Shown here: positions 1-7,458 of the stretch, piece after piece
How the letters are laid out: the number at the start of each line of letters is the position of its first letter
Numbering within the stretch: the stretch's first letter is position 1
Assembly: GCF_022568775.1 (NCBI RefSeq)
Contig: NZ_JAKZHW010000001.1
Location: 1,302,001-1,366,000, forward strand
Reading direction: 5' to 3'
Origin: Sphingomonas telluris
Lineage (GTDB): Bacteria; Pseudomonadota; Alphaproteobacteria; Sphingomonadales; Sphingomonadaceae
Length of the DNA stretch: 64,000 bases
Notes under the pieces: model-generated
The model's input: only the letters and a program-made list of their open reading frames with translations
The model's database searches: none
Told to the model about the DNA's origin: nothing
Translations under genes and position numbers: made by a program

Positions 1-273
1 CGCACCAATACCGACCGCGTCCCCATGGACACGGAAAGCCTGAAGGCCATCGGCTACTCCAGCTACGAAGAGCTGCAACACGATATCCTGGACAAGGACG
101 CGCTTGACCGTTCGCAATGGGAACACACGATGACCGTGCCCATGCGTTTCAACCGGCTGGTGCTGCTTCAGCCTCACTATTGGCACACGGCCGGCCCTGG
201 CTTCGGCGACAGTCTGGAAAACGGAAGACTCATCTACCTGATGTTCTTCCTGCGGGGTCAACCGCAGAGCTGA
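1..273 (+). CDS. DUF6445-like protein, C-terminal fragment (5' end outside window)
   Basis: The reading frame is open from the first base, so the true start lies upstream; an internal ATG at 25 is unlikely to be the start. The visible 90 residues contain a core around NRLVLLQPHYWHTAG followed by an ENGRLIYLMFF strand. This resembles the C-terminal end of DUF6445 proteins, a 2-oxoglutarate/Fe(II)-oxygenase-like double-stranded beta-helix family common in sphingomonads and often found near tryptophan halogenase or SapC-like genes. The catalytic function is not known and most of the domain is missing here. The next gene begins 54 bases downstream on the same strand, so the two may be co-transcribed. 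The family call rests on remembered motif similarity and is moderate. Confidence 0.5.
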   Translation, partial: RTNTDRVPMDTESLKAIGYSSYEELQHDILDKDALDRSQWEHTMTVPMRFNRLVLLQPHYWHTAGPGFGDSLENGRLIYLMFFLRGQPQS

Positions 274-327
274 TCCACCGCCAAGTCATTGCGGACATTG
301 GGTGCGGGCTGGCATACAGACCTCGTC

Positions 328-1200
328 ATGGCTCAGACAGTCTTCATCCAGGCCAACGCCCGCCAGATGCTGGGCGCGCGCATTTCGGCGTACAGCTACA
401 AGCGCAACGCGGCGAAGCCCGGCAGCTTCGACGTCCGCATCCTCGACACGGCTGAGCATCCGCGCCTGATGAAGACCGGTCAAACGATCCTGCGGGGCGG
501 TCACGTCCGCCCGTGGGATCCGGACGACCTGCAAAGCTTCACGCCGCTGCGCTTCTATCCGCCTCAGGCGATGGGCTTCCAAACTCGGGCGGTCGTTACC
601 GACCCGGACATCTTCGCAGCCGGAGACGTCGGCGAGCTGTTCTCGCGCGATCTGGATGGCAAGCCGATCTGGGCGGTGCCGCGCCCCGGCCACAACAATC
701 AGGCGAACTACGTCGCTACCTCAGTCATGCTGCTCGACTGCGCGCAGCTTCGGCACTGGGACTTCGACAAGGATCTCGACGATCTCTTTGCTCATCGTTT
801 CGATTACGTCGACTGGATCGAGTTGAAGCGGGAGCCGGCATCGTCGATCGGTCACCTCGAGCCCGAGTGGAACGACTTCGATCGGCTGACCCCGCAGACG
901 AAACTGCTTCACACGACCAAGCGCCGGACGCAGCCGTGGAAAACGGGGCTTCCGGTCGATTACACATTGCGCGAGCGCGGCCCGCTCGACTTCTTCAGGC
1001 GCCTGCGGTTTCAGCGCTACGAACGCCATCCGGACCCGCGCCAGGAAGCACTCGTCTATTCGCTGCTGGCTGAGATGGTCGATGCCGGTCTCGTGACAAA
1101 GCAGGAGCTGGTGCAGGAAATGGCGGCGAACCACATCCGCCACGATTCCCTGCAGGTCATCGAGAGGTGGCGGGGCTGGCAGCTGAAGGATGCGGCCTAA
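328..1200 (+). CDS. Putative glycosyltransferase, GT8-like GT-A fold
   Basis: A 290-residue protein if the ATG at 328 is used; the frame also allows a TTG at 289. It has a DxD-like motif in VVTDPDIFA near residue 100, a middle LLDCAQLRHWD segment, and a C-terminal HTTKRRTQPWKTG stretch. This order (metal-binding DxD, LDC strand, late His with a KPW-like motif) is that of GT8-type retaining glycosyltransferases, which use a nucleotide sugar and a divalent metal. No signal peptide or membrane segment is visible, so a cytoplasmic enzyme acting on an unknown acceptor is inferred. Its 3' end overlaps the convergent Pr6Pr gene by 44 bases. Donor and acceptor cannot be predicted. Confidence 0.55.
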   Translation: MAQTVFIQANARQMLGARISAYSYKRNAAKPGSFDVRILDTAEHPRLMKTGQTILRGGHVRPWDPDDLQSFTPLRFYPPQAMGFQTRAVVTDPDIFAAGDVGELFSRDLDGKPIWAVPRPGHNNQANYVATSVMLLDCAQLRHWDFDKDLDDLFAHRFDYVDWIELKREPASSIGHLEPEWNDFDRLTPQTKLLHTTKRRTQPWKTGLPVDYTLRERGPLDFFRRLRFQRYERHPDPRQEALVYSLLAEMVDAGLVTKQELVQEMAANHIRHDSLQVIERWRGWQLKDAA

Positions 1201-1801
1201 GGGGGCGGAAGCGGCTTAGTCCAATCAGGAATGCTGCCACGAGCGCGAACGCACAGAGCAGCAAGACGATACTCACGAACAATTCGATGGGCGACTGCAT
1301 GGCAGGGTCCAAAAACCAGTAGGGATACCAGCCGTTGAATGCGCCGCGCGCCAGTGAGTAGGCCGCATAAATTGGCGCGGGCAGAATGGCCCACTTGATG
1401 TCGCGCCACTCTAGCCCGGCGGGCGGAGCGACGATCCAAAGCACGAACCAAAGCAGCGGCGTCGTGTCGTGCAAAAGGACGTCGGAGACCTTTTGCCATC
1501 CGCTTGGGCTCCACAAGCCGCGAAGCGCTATCGAATAGACCAGTCCGACGATCAGAATGCACGTCGCCGCCGTCAGCCGCGAACGCGAGCTGGAAAGCAG
1601 GTCTCCCCGGCCCAACACCCATGACGTCGCTACCAACGCTGCACCGAGGTTCGTGAGGATCGTGAAGTAGCCGAGATAGCGCCATAGGCCAGCTGCGAAC
1701 CCCAGGCCGCGGACAAGGATCGCCAGCTGCAAAGCGAGCCCGGCCCACCCAGCGGCTGCGGCGATCCCCGCAATCGCCCTGCCCCAATATGCGCGCTGCA
1801 T
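1157..1801 (-). CDS. Pr6Pr family integral membrane protein
   Basis: A 214-residue, very hydrophobic protein with about six predicted membrane segments: near residues 8-30, 38-62, 78-95, 112-127, 138-155 and 174-195. The motif YFTILTN after the second segment and the overall six-helix layout match the Pr6Pr (FAR-17a/AIG1-like) membrane family. The function of bacterial members is not established; eukaryotic relatives hydrolyse fatty acid esters of hydroxy fatty acids, but the catalytic residues cannot be judged here. The ATG start is at 1801. The gene is convergent with the glycosyltransferase and overlaps its last 44 bases. Confidence 0.65.
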   Translation of the reverse strand: MQRAYWGRAIAGIAAAAGWAGLALQLAILVRGLGFAAGLWRYLGYFTILTNLGAALVATSWVLGRGDLLSSSRSRLTAATCILIVGLVYSIALRGLWSPSGWQKVSDVLLHDTTPLLWFVLWIVAPPAGLEWRDIKWAILPAPIYAAYSLARGAFNGWYPYWFLDPAMQSPIELFVSIVLLLCAFALVAAFLIGLSRFRPLRPHPSAASPATSR

Positions 1802-1868
1802 GTGCGCACTGTATCAGCGGAGCAGATGCTCGTCTTCCAATGCTCCCAGACCTCTGTAAGCGGCAGTG

Positions 1869-2171
1869 ATGGACATCCGCGATAATCCCCAAAAGCAGCG
1901 CTTCGAAGCACTCCTGGCGGACGGCGCAGTCGCCGTCGCGGAATACCGGCTGTCTCCGGGGAAGATCATTTTCACGCATACCGAGGTGCCGCCGGAGCAC
2001 GAGGGCGAGGGCATCGCATCCGCGCTGATCCGCTTCGCTTTGGACAGCGCCCGTGCCCGCGAACTCGAGGTCGTACCGCTCTGCCCTTTCGTGGCCGCGT
2101 ACATGAAGAAGCATGCGGAAGTGCGGGATTTGCTCGCACCCGAGTGGCGGTTCAAACTTGGGTTCGCGTAG
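1869..2171 (+). CDS. GNAT family N-acetyltransferase (YjdJ/Gtt1-like small type)
   Basis: A 100-residue protein. The motif HTEVPPEHEGEGIASALI is the acetyl-CoA pyrophosphate-binding loop (V-x5-GxGxA) of minimal GNAT proteins, and the C-terminal LCPFVAAYMKKHAE is characteristic of the YjdJ/NATD1 subgroup. Such proteins are nearly just the acetyl-CoA-binding core and their substrates are unknown. A GTG codon lies three bases upstream, but the ATG at 1869 is the natural start. It is divergent from the Pr6Pr gene, with 67 bases between them. Confidence 0.8.
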   Translation: MDIRDNPQKQRFEALLADGAVAVAEYRLSPGKIIFTHTEVPPEHEGEGIASALIRFALDSARARELEVVPLCPFVAAYMKKHAEVRDLLAPEWRFKLGFA

Positions 2172-2235
2172 CAGCGACTTAGAACCTCATCGCACTGAAC
2201 CGATTTCCGCCTGATTCCACTATTATCCCAGGAAA

Positions 2236-3315
2236 ATGCAGCCCCACGCAGCCGAAGATCAGAACCAGGTAAGGCCGGCCTCCGCGAAATGGCCAACGCA
2301 GCGCTTCGCCTGCATCGTAGGGGCGCCGCGCTGCGGCACGACCACCTTGTCGCGGCTGTTGGCGAGCCACCCCGACGTGAGCTTCTCGAAGGTCAAGGAG
2401 CCGCACTACTTCGCTTTGTTCGACCTGAACGACCTCGACGACGAGGAACTGCGGGACGCGGTGGCTGCCGAATATCTCGACCGCTATTTTCCGCAGATCG
2501 ACCCAAAGGCGGAAGTGATCGCCGAGGCGTCGGTATCCTATCTCTACGCGCCCGAGCGCCTTCTCCCGCTCCTTCGGCTTTGGCCCGATGCCAAGTTCGT
2601 TCTCGCCGTGCGTGACCCGATGGAGCTCATCCCGTCACTGCACCAGCGCCTGCTTTACCAGGGAGACGAAACGGTCGCCGACCTGCAGAAGGCCTGGAAG
2701 CTCGTCGGCGAGCGGCGGCAGGGGCGGAAGGTCCCGCGCACATGCCTCGATGCGCGGCAGCTCTATTATGATGAGGCCGGGCGGCTGGGTAAGAATGTCA
2801 GCCACTTCTTCGAAGTTATGGGACGCGAGCATTGCCATGTCGTGGTGTTCGACGACCTCAAGGCCAACCCTGCCAAGGTCTATGCGGAGATGCTGGACTT
2901 CCTGGGTCTTCGCCAAGTGCCGCTTCCGACCGGAAAGAAGCATCGCGCGGGTCAGGGGTTCAAGATCGGCTGGCTGCAGCGCCTGCTGAAGCGCCCGCCA
3001 GTCGCCCGGACCGTTCTCGCGGGACAGCACTTCCGCCGCCGCGTCAGCACCAAGCCGCACAAAAAGCCGTCGTGGCTTTCCGGACGGGTGATGGCGACGC
3101 GCACCGCCCTGCTCCGCTGGAACCGGACCGCGGCGCCGCCTGTGCGTATCAGCGATGCGCTGGCCAACGACATCCGCGAGACGCTTCATAAGGACCGCCT
3201 GCTCCTTTCCCGGCTTCTCGACCGCGATCTGGACCATTGGCTCGGCGGCAAGCCGCTCCCGGCCGGCAAAGCCGGAGGCTCTCGGCGCAAGAAGCAGACG
3301 GAACCGGCACCGTAA
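2236..3315 (+). CDS. Sulfotransferase family protein
   Basis: A 359-residue protein with the 5'-phosphosulfate-binding loop GAPRCGTTTL at residues 29-38 and the 3'-phosphate-binding region VLAVRDPMELIPS near residue 122, the two signature PAPS motifs of the Sulfotransfer_1/3 fold. It should transfer a sulfuryl group from PAPS to an unknown carbohydrate or lipid acceptor. There is no signal peptide. The last 30 residues are Lys/Arg-rich and probably disordered. The gene stands 64 bases after the GNAT gene and 34 bases before the DUF308 gene on the same strand. No PAPS-synthesis genes are visible in this window. Confidence 0.85.
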   Translation: MQPHAAEDQNQVRPASAKWPTQRFACIVGAPRCGTTTLSRLLASHPDVSFSKVKEPHYFALFDLNDLDDEELRDAVAAEYLDRYFPQIDPKAEVIAEASVSYLYAPERLLPLLRLWPDAKFVLAVRDPMELIPSLHQRLLYQGDETVADLQKAWKLVGERRQGRKVPRTCLDARQLYYDEAGRLGKNVSHFFEVMGREHCHVVVFDDLKANPAKVYAEMLDFLGLRQVPLPTGKKHRAGQGFKIGWLQRLLKRPPVARTVLAGQHFRRRVSTKPHKKPSWLSGRVMATRTALLRWNRTAAPPVRISDALANDIRETLHKDRLLLSRLLDRDLDHWLGGKPLPAGKAGGSRRKKQTEPAP

Positions 3316-3349
3316 CAAATCGGTTAGGCTCCGGGACCGGAGGCTCAGT

Positions 3350-3916
3350 TTGTCCGACCAAGCCAGGAAGTTCGTAATCGGCGGCGCCGGAGTGCTGATC
3401 ATCCTGCTCGCGCTCGGCACCGCTGCCTTGCCGCTGCAACGTCACCTCGAGGGCCGGCTGGTCGTAGGATGGCTTTTGGTCGCTGCGGGCGCGATTGAAC
3501 TGGTCGCGGCCTTTGCCCGTCGCATTCACCGGCCGAGCGCCTCAGTTGCGGGAGGAGCGACCGTCCTGGCGGGCCTTCGCCTGGTCCTCGATCCCGGTGC
3601 CGGCTTCTTCCCGGTTTTAAACCTCGTCATCCTGTGGCTGGTGGTTCGCAGCGCCGCGCTCGCCTTCGCGGCCAGCCGCTGCAAAGGCAGTCTGGAACGC
3701 TGGTTCATCTTCGGTGCGGCGACGGACTTCCTCCTCGCGATCCTCCTTCTGTCCGGATTGCCGATCGCCGTCGTCGTCTGGGGTCTCTTCGGCCGGACCA
3801 GCGAGATCGTTGCAACTTTCGCCTGGGTGCTAGCAGCCAGCTTCGTCGCGACCGGCGTCGTCCTGATCGCGGTCGCACCCGCAGAAGCTTCGGAAGGCCC
3901 CGAGCCAAGTCGCTAA
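3350..3916 (+). CDS. DUF308/HdeD-like small membrane protein
   Basis: A 188-residue protein with about six hydrophobic segments arranged as three hairpins, the layout of the HdeD/DUF308 family. The frame is open much further upstream (from 3155, inside the sulfotransferase gene), but that part is shadow coding. A GGAGG at 3339-3343 sits six bases before a TTG at 3350, and hydrophobic sequence begins eight residues later, so TTG 3350 is taken as the start. E. coli HdeD is linked to acid resistance, but most family members have no known role. The C-terminus is acidic and soluble. Confidence 0.65.
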   Translation: MSDQARKFVIGGAGVLIILLALGTAALPLQRHLEGRLVVGWLLVAAGAIELVAAFARRIHRPSASVAGGATVLAGLRLVLDPGAGFFPVLNLVILWLVVRSAALAFAASRCKGSLERWFIFGAATDFLLAILLLSGLPIAVVVWGLFGRTSEIVATFAWVLAASFVATGVVLIAVAPAEASEGPEPSR

Positions 3917-4101
3917 CGGGCGTTTCGCTCGTCTCAACCATGACCGCATAGGTCAAGCCAGTCGCTGACGCGTGCGAACGGCTCATCCATCGTGTGACCC
4001 GCGAATCTCCACCGGCAATGGCTGTTTTTTGAGGCTTTCGGGAACCCGACTCGGGCCACCGGCATTAACGGCGCAAAAGTCAAGTCGAAAAGAGTAATGA
4101 T

Positions 4102-4656
4102 ATGAAGAAGCTAGCGCTAGCGCTTGCGGTGTCGTCTGTCTGCGCCCTGAGCGTCCCCTCAAATTCGGCAATCGCCGCGTCCATGGAGACTGTCGAAGCT
4201 AAAATGACCGCCAGCAGTGCGGCTGCCCTCGCTCGGCAGGATATGTACGAAGCATTTGGTGACAAGGAACTGAAGCCCGGCCAGTACCTCTGGCGCGACG
4301 TGCCCGCGAGCGCGGGTGACGAGCGTGTCGTGGTCAGCCTCGGCGATCAGCTCGCCTATCTCTATCGCGGCGAGACGCTGATGGCCGTTGCCACTGTCTC
4401 CAGCGGTAAGACCGGGCACGATACGCCGACCGGGATCTTCACGATCCAGGACAAGCGTCCGATGTATCGTTCGAAGAAGTACGACAATGCGCCGATGCCG
4501 TTCATGCAGCGCATCGACGATTACGGGATCGCGCTGCACGCCGGGTTCAACCCGGGCGAGCCGGCGTCCCATGGCTGCGTGCGCCTGCCGAGCGCGTTCG
4601 CGAAGAAGCTCTACACTGTCACCGCTATCGGAACGCCGGTACTGATTGGGGCTTAA
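4102..4656 (+). CDS. L,D-transpeptidase, small YkuD type
   Basis: A 184-residue secreted protein with a Sec signal peptide (MKKLALALAV..., Ala-rich, cleavage probably near residue 26). The YkuD domain spans roughly residues 75-183 and carries the catalytic signature: a histidine in IALHAGF followed by SHGCVRLP with the nucleophilic Cys. Enzymes of this family form 3-3 peptidoglycan cross-links or attach proteins to the peptidoglycan in the periplasm. It is shorter than the multidomain L,D-transpeptidase encoded at 41265-42623, so the window contains two different YkuD enzymes. A 185-base gap precedes it in which no other gene is seen; it probably holds the promoter. Confidence 0.9.
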   Translation: MKKLALALAVSSVCALSVPSNSAIAASMETVEAKMTASSAAALARQDMYEAFGDKELKPGQYLWRDVPASAGDERVVVSLGDQLAYLYRGETLMAVATVSSGKTGHDTPTGIFTIQDKRPMYRSKKYDNAPMPFMQRIDDYGIALHAGFNPGEPASHGCVRLPSAFAKKLYTVTAIGTPVLIGA

Positions 4657-4665
4657 GTTCCGGCA

Positions 4666-4700
4666 CGGCTGGCTCCGGCGGCATCCCGCGGAGCCAGCCG
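4666..4700 (+). terminator. Perfect 12-bp hairpin after the L,D-transpeptidase gene
   Basis: CGGCTGGCTCCG (4666-4677) pairs perfectly with CGGAGCCAGCCG (4689-4700) across an 11-base loop, nine bases after the stop codon. It is not followed by a T tract, so intrinsic termination is uncertain; it could instead stabilise the 3' end of the mRNA. The rest of the 198-base gap to the next gene shows nothing else. Confidence 0.5.
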
Positions 4701-4854
4701 GTTCGGCGCACCACACGTCAAGCGAGCTGTACAAGCTGAGATGGCGCCGAACGCTTCGTGAGCGGAACAACAGCAACTTCGTGCCCGGTACAGCCGTTAA
4801 AGCCAGCAGGACTCACAACCGAGGAGCGGCCGCGCCAAGCAGCCGGGTGAGCGC

Positions 4855-5049
4855 ATGACGCAAGACAAGACGATCTACGACGAAGCCGGCGATGTCGATG
4901 CGACGGACGGCGTGGTTTCGATGAAGGGTCCCGATGCCGTCGATATCCGGCTCACCCCGGAAGCCGCCGAGGAAACGTCGGAGCGGCTGAACACCGGCGC
5001 GATGAAAGCCCGCGGCCAGAAGTACTTCGCCGATCCCCCAAAAAATTAA
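4855..5049 (+). CDS. Small hypothetical acidic protein
   Basis: A 64-residue, hydrophilic, acidic protein with no membrane segment or known motif; it contains an MKGPDAVDIRLTPEAAEE segment. It begins with ATG after a weak GGGTGAG and ends directly at a strong rho-independent terminator, which together with its codon use supports it being a genuine short gene. The function is unknown. It resembles the small conserved hypothetical proteins found widely in sphingomonads, but I cannot name a family. Confidence 0.55.
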   Translation: MTQDKTIYDEAGDVDATDGVVSMKGPDAVDIRLTPEAAEETSERLNTGAMKARGQKYFADPPKN

Positions 5050-5073
5050 GGCGCGCCGAAGCGCGCCTTTGTG
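5048..5073 (+). terminator. Rho-independent terminator after the small acidic protein gene
   Basis: AAGGCGCGC (5048-5056), loop CGAA, GCGCGCCTT (5061-5069), followed by T. The stem starts inside the TAA stop codon. A compact 9-bp GC stem with a tetraloop is a good intrinsic terminator. Confidence 0.8.
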
Positions 5074-5077
5074 GATT

Positions 5078-5147
5078 CGGAAGGTGACGAGCCGAAAGCC
5101 GTCCGGGTGGAGGGTGGGGTGTCAGGCTCCCTTCCCATCACCTTCCG
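5078..5147. other. Nested inverted repeat in a gene-free stretch (possible structured RNA)
   Basis: The stretch 5070-5396 has no convincing gene. Within it, CGGAAGGTGA (5078-5087) is the exact reverse complement of TCACCTTCCG (5138-5147), and just inside it GAGCC (5089-5093) can pair with GGCTC (5125-5129). The result is a nested stem of 10 plus 5 bp enclosing a G-rich loop. It lies just after a terminator, so it would have to be transcribed separately. It could be a small RNA or chance structure; no known RNA family was recognised. From 5148 to 5396 I see nothing I can assign. Confidence 0.3.
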
Positions 5148-5396
5148 ATGCTTGCATCCTCGGCCCCCTGAGGGATCGCGATACAAGGTCTCTAAGCGCG
5201 GCTTTGCGTACTTACGGACGAACTGCGGATAACGGCGGGATCAACCCGAAAATTTCCCCCACCAAAACACGCAGCCGACCCAATTACGCCCCGAGTCGCG
5301 CGTACCACTGATTTGAAACTTAGCACGAAATCGCGCGGAGTCGGACTCTTCTGTGCATAAGTCCGTGGATGTGCGCGAAAAATTTGCGATTCCGTC

Positions 5397-6278
5397 TCAG
5401 GTCGCCTGCGGGTTATTCCTGAACCGGACAGGGATCCGCAGATAGGAGACGCCATTCTCCTCGGCCGGCGGCAAACGGCCCGCCCGGATGTTGACCTGGA
5501 TCGACGGCAACAGGAGCTTCGGCGTAGATAGGGTCGCGTCTCGCGCCTCGCGCATGGCTACAAACTGCTCCTCGGTCACGTCGCCGGCGAGGTGCACGTT
5601 GCGGCGCTCCTCCGCGACGGTCGTCTCCCAGCGATACTCATCGCGGCCCGGCGCCTTGTAGTCATGGCACATGAAAAGGCGCGTTTTCGGCGGCAGCGCC
5701 AGCAGCTTCTGGATCGAGCGATAGAGCTGACGCGCATCCCCGCCCGGGAAGTCGGTCCGCGCCGTGCCGTAGTCGGGCATGAACAATGTATCGCCGACAA
5801 ATATTGCGCTTTGAACACGATAGCTAACGTCCGCCGCCGTATGTCCGGGAGTCTCGATGACCTCGATATCAAGCTCTCCCAGCGGGACCTTGTCACCGTC
5901 CGCCAAGAGCAGGTCGAAATCGCTGCCGTCGACCTTCAAGTCATCGGCGCAGAACATCGGCCGGAAGACCTTCTGAACGTCGCGGATTCGTGCACCGATG
6001 CCGATCCGTGCGCCCGTCTTCGCCTTGAATAGCGGCGCGGCGGACAGGTGATCGGCGTGAGCATGGGTCTCAAGGACGTGCGTGACCGCCAGGCCGAGCT
6101 CATCGGCGGTCCGGAGCACCTTTTCCGCCGAGCGGGTGTCCACGGTCCCGTCGCTGGGATCATAGTCGAGGACGGGGTCGATCACCGCCGCTTTCAGCGT
6201 CGCGGGATCCCAGACGAGATAGGTGATCGTGTTCGTCTGGTCGTCGAAGAAGCCGCGGATTTCCGGCGCTGCGCTCAT
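5397..6278 (-). CDS. MBL-fold metallo-hydrolase, Blh/ETHE1 (persulfide dioxygenase)-like
   Basis: A 293-residue cytoplasmic protein with the metallo-beta-lactamase motif HAHADH (H72, H74, D76, H77), a later ETPGHT histidine, GDTLFMPDYGTARTDFPGG with the bridging Asp, and a C-terminal MCHDY histidine. This pattern, with the FPGG loop, is typical of the ETHE1/Blh group. ETHE1 enzymes oxidise glutathione persulfide with a single iron; Blh proteins are a related bacterial branch implicated in sulfide and biofilm responses. The exact substrate is inferred only. The neighbouring 51-residue gene lies 33 bases upstream on the same strand and may be co-transcribed. Confidence 0.85.
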   Translation of the reverse strand: MSAAPEIRGFFDDQTNTITYLVWDPATLKAAVIDPVLDYDPSDGTVDTRSAEKVLRTADELGLAVTHVLETHAHADHLSAAPLFKAKTGARIGIGARIRDVQKVFRPMFCADDLKVDGSDFDLLLADGDKVPLGELDIEVIETPGHTAADVSYRVQSAIFVGDTLFMPDYGTARTDFPGGDARQLYRSIQKLLALPPKTRLFMCHDYKAPGRDEYRWETTVAEERRNVHLAGDVTEEQFVAMREARDATLSTPKLLLPSIQVNIRAGRLPPAEENGVSYLRIPVRFRNNPQAT

Positions 6279-6311
6279 GGGTCGATCACTGAACGGCGCA
6301 GGGCCTGAGGA

Positions 6312-6467
6312 TCAAGCCGGGGATTCGCTCGCGGCGGATGCCCGGCCGGCGTGCAGGTCCGCCAGTTCTTCGTGGCGGCGGCGGACGTCGGGGTCGGTCG
6401 CGGTCTGCGCCATCTCGCGGCAATTCTGCTCGCGCTGGCGATGATACGCCTGGTTTTCGAGGTTCAT
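6312..6467 (-). CDS. 51-residue conserved-type small protein
   Basis: An ATG at 6467 opens a 51-codon frame ending in TGA at 6312. The protein begins MNLENQAYHRQREQ and has a middle DVRRRHEELADLHAGR segment: strongly charged, helix-forming, Ala/Arg/Glu-rich, with no membrane segment. Short helical proteins with an RxxHxELAxxH pattern recur as hypothetical proteins in sphingomonads. It lies between the hemerythrin gene's terminator and the MBL-fold gene, on the same strand as both. The function is unknown. Confidence 0.55.
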   Translation of the reverse strand: MNLENQAYHRQREQNCREMAQTATDPDVRRRHEELADLHAGRASAASESPA

Positions 6468-6560
6468 GTACGAACTCCGGCTCACAAGCGGCAGCCAATG
6501 GGATCGCTGTCAGTTGGCGCCGTGCCTGCATGCTACCGGGACGCCAATGCGGGCCGAATA

Positions 6561-6601
6561 TCACAAAGCCGCGCCCGAACCGAATCGCCGGGCGCGGCTT
6601 T
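6561..6601 (-). terminator. Strong terminator downstream of the hemerythrin gene
   Basis: AAAGCCGCGCCCG (6565-6577) and CGGGCGCGGCTTT (6589-6601) form a perfect 13-bp stem around an 11-base loop. On the minus strand it follows the hemerythrin stop codon by 27 bases and separates that gene from the 51-residue gene further along. The A/T flanks allow function in either direction. Confidence 0.8.
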
Positions 6602-6628
6602 GCCTTTACGATACCGGGTTTAGCCGGA

Positions 6629-7141
6629 TTAAACCTCGACCTTATCCAGCGTCGTCGTTTCCGGCTCCGGAAGCCCGCTGGCCTGGATTTCCTCCTCGAG
6701 CTGCGCCTTCCGGCGCGCCATCTGCTCGCCAATCGCCTTCAGGTCGATGTCAGCCTCGCGAGCCTGAGCGAAGAGCCCCTTCTTCGGCTGCTCTTCCTCC
6801 TCGACGTGGTGCTCGATCTCCTCCGAAAGCACCTTCACCTTGGAATCGTAGAATTCGTCCGAAGGCTCGCCGGCCTCGATCTCGGCGATCAACACCTTCG
6901 CGGCATCATGCTCGACGAAGCTCTCCTTCAAAAGGTCCTCTTCAACCTTCCCCTCGCAAGCTGGGTAGAAGATTTCTTCCTCGAGGATCGTGTGGATCGT
7001 CAGTTCCTTGCAGATCTCGAGGGCCAGCTTCTGCTTGCGGCCGTCCCCTTTCGCCTTCTCGAACTGCTCGAACAGATCCTCGACCTTGCGATGATCCTCC
7101 TTAAGCAATGCGATTGCATCCTGAGTTTTACTCTCCGCCAT
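6629..7141 (-). CDS. Hemerythrin HHE domain protein
   Basis: A 170-residue helical protein. It carries the HHE cation-binding pattern: KEDHRKVEDLFEQFE near the N-terminus, an HTILEEEIFYPA helix, VEHDAAKVLI, and HHVEEEEQ, which together supply the His/Glu ligands for a di-iron centre. Such proteins bind oxygen or nitric oxide or repair iron centres; the exact role is not known. The frame is open further upstream, but AAGGAGG (complement of 7151-7157) lies nine bases before the ATG at 7141 and only three before the ATG at 7147, so 7141 is chosen. The last 40 residues are acidic and probably extended. Confidence 0.88.
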   Translation of the reverse strand: MAESKTQDAIALLKEDHRKVEDLFEQFEKAKGDGRKQKLALEICKELTIHTILEEEIFYPACEGKVEEDLLKESFVEHDAAKVLIAEIEAGEPSDEFYDSKVKVLSEEIEHHVEEEEQPKKGLFAQAREADIDLKAIGEQMARRKAQLEEEIQASGLPEPETTTLDKVEV

Positions 7142-7242
7142 GGGCATGTTCCTCCTTCGTTTGGGGGATGAAACAAACTCCGGCTGTTGGATGTTCCTGC
7201 TTCGTGCGTCGCGAAAAGGTAACAATTTCGGCAGGTTCGGGC

Positions 7243-7458
7243 GTGGACTGGAAAGGTCTCGGGTACCTCGTCTCGATCGTGAGCGTATTCCTGCTCGGCG
7301 CGATCGCCTGGCCGACCGGCAGCGAACCGCGGTGGCACATGCCGGTGCTGATCCTGGGCATGGCCGCGTCCATCTGCGGCATGGCGTTCCGCTATCTCGC
7401 TCATCTGCAGCAGCAGAAGGAAATCAGGAAGACGAAGGCGGAAGCTCGCCGGAGCTAG
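7243..7458 (+). CDS. Small two-helix membrane protein
   Basis: A 71-residue protein from the GTG at 7243, with two hydrophobic segments (about residues 4-23 and 33-54) and a basic tail (KEIRKTKAEARRS). The positive C-terminal tail suggests that both ends are cytoplasmic. The open frame continues upstream into the start of the divergent hemerythrin gene, but that part has no coding character. No family was recognised. Its last four bases overlap the convergent serine hydrolase gene. Confidence 0.5.
   Translation: MDWKGLGYLVSIVSVFLLGAIAWPTGSEPRWHMPVLILGMAASICGMAFRYLAHLQQQKEIRKTKAEARRS

Noticed and set aside
5069..5311. An 80-codon plus-strand frame after the terminator at 5048-5073
   Set aside because: Starts within the terminator, has no ribosome-binding site, and its product shows no protein-like pattern; a structured RNA is at least as likely.
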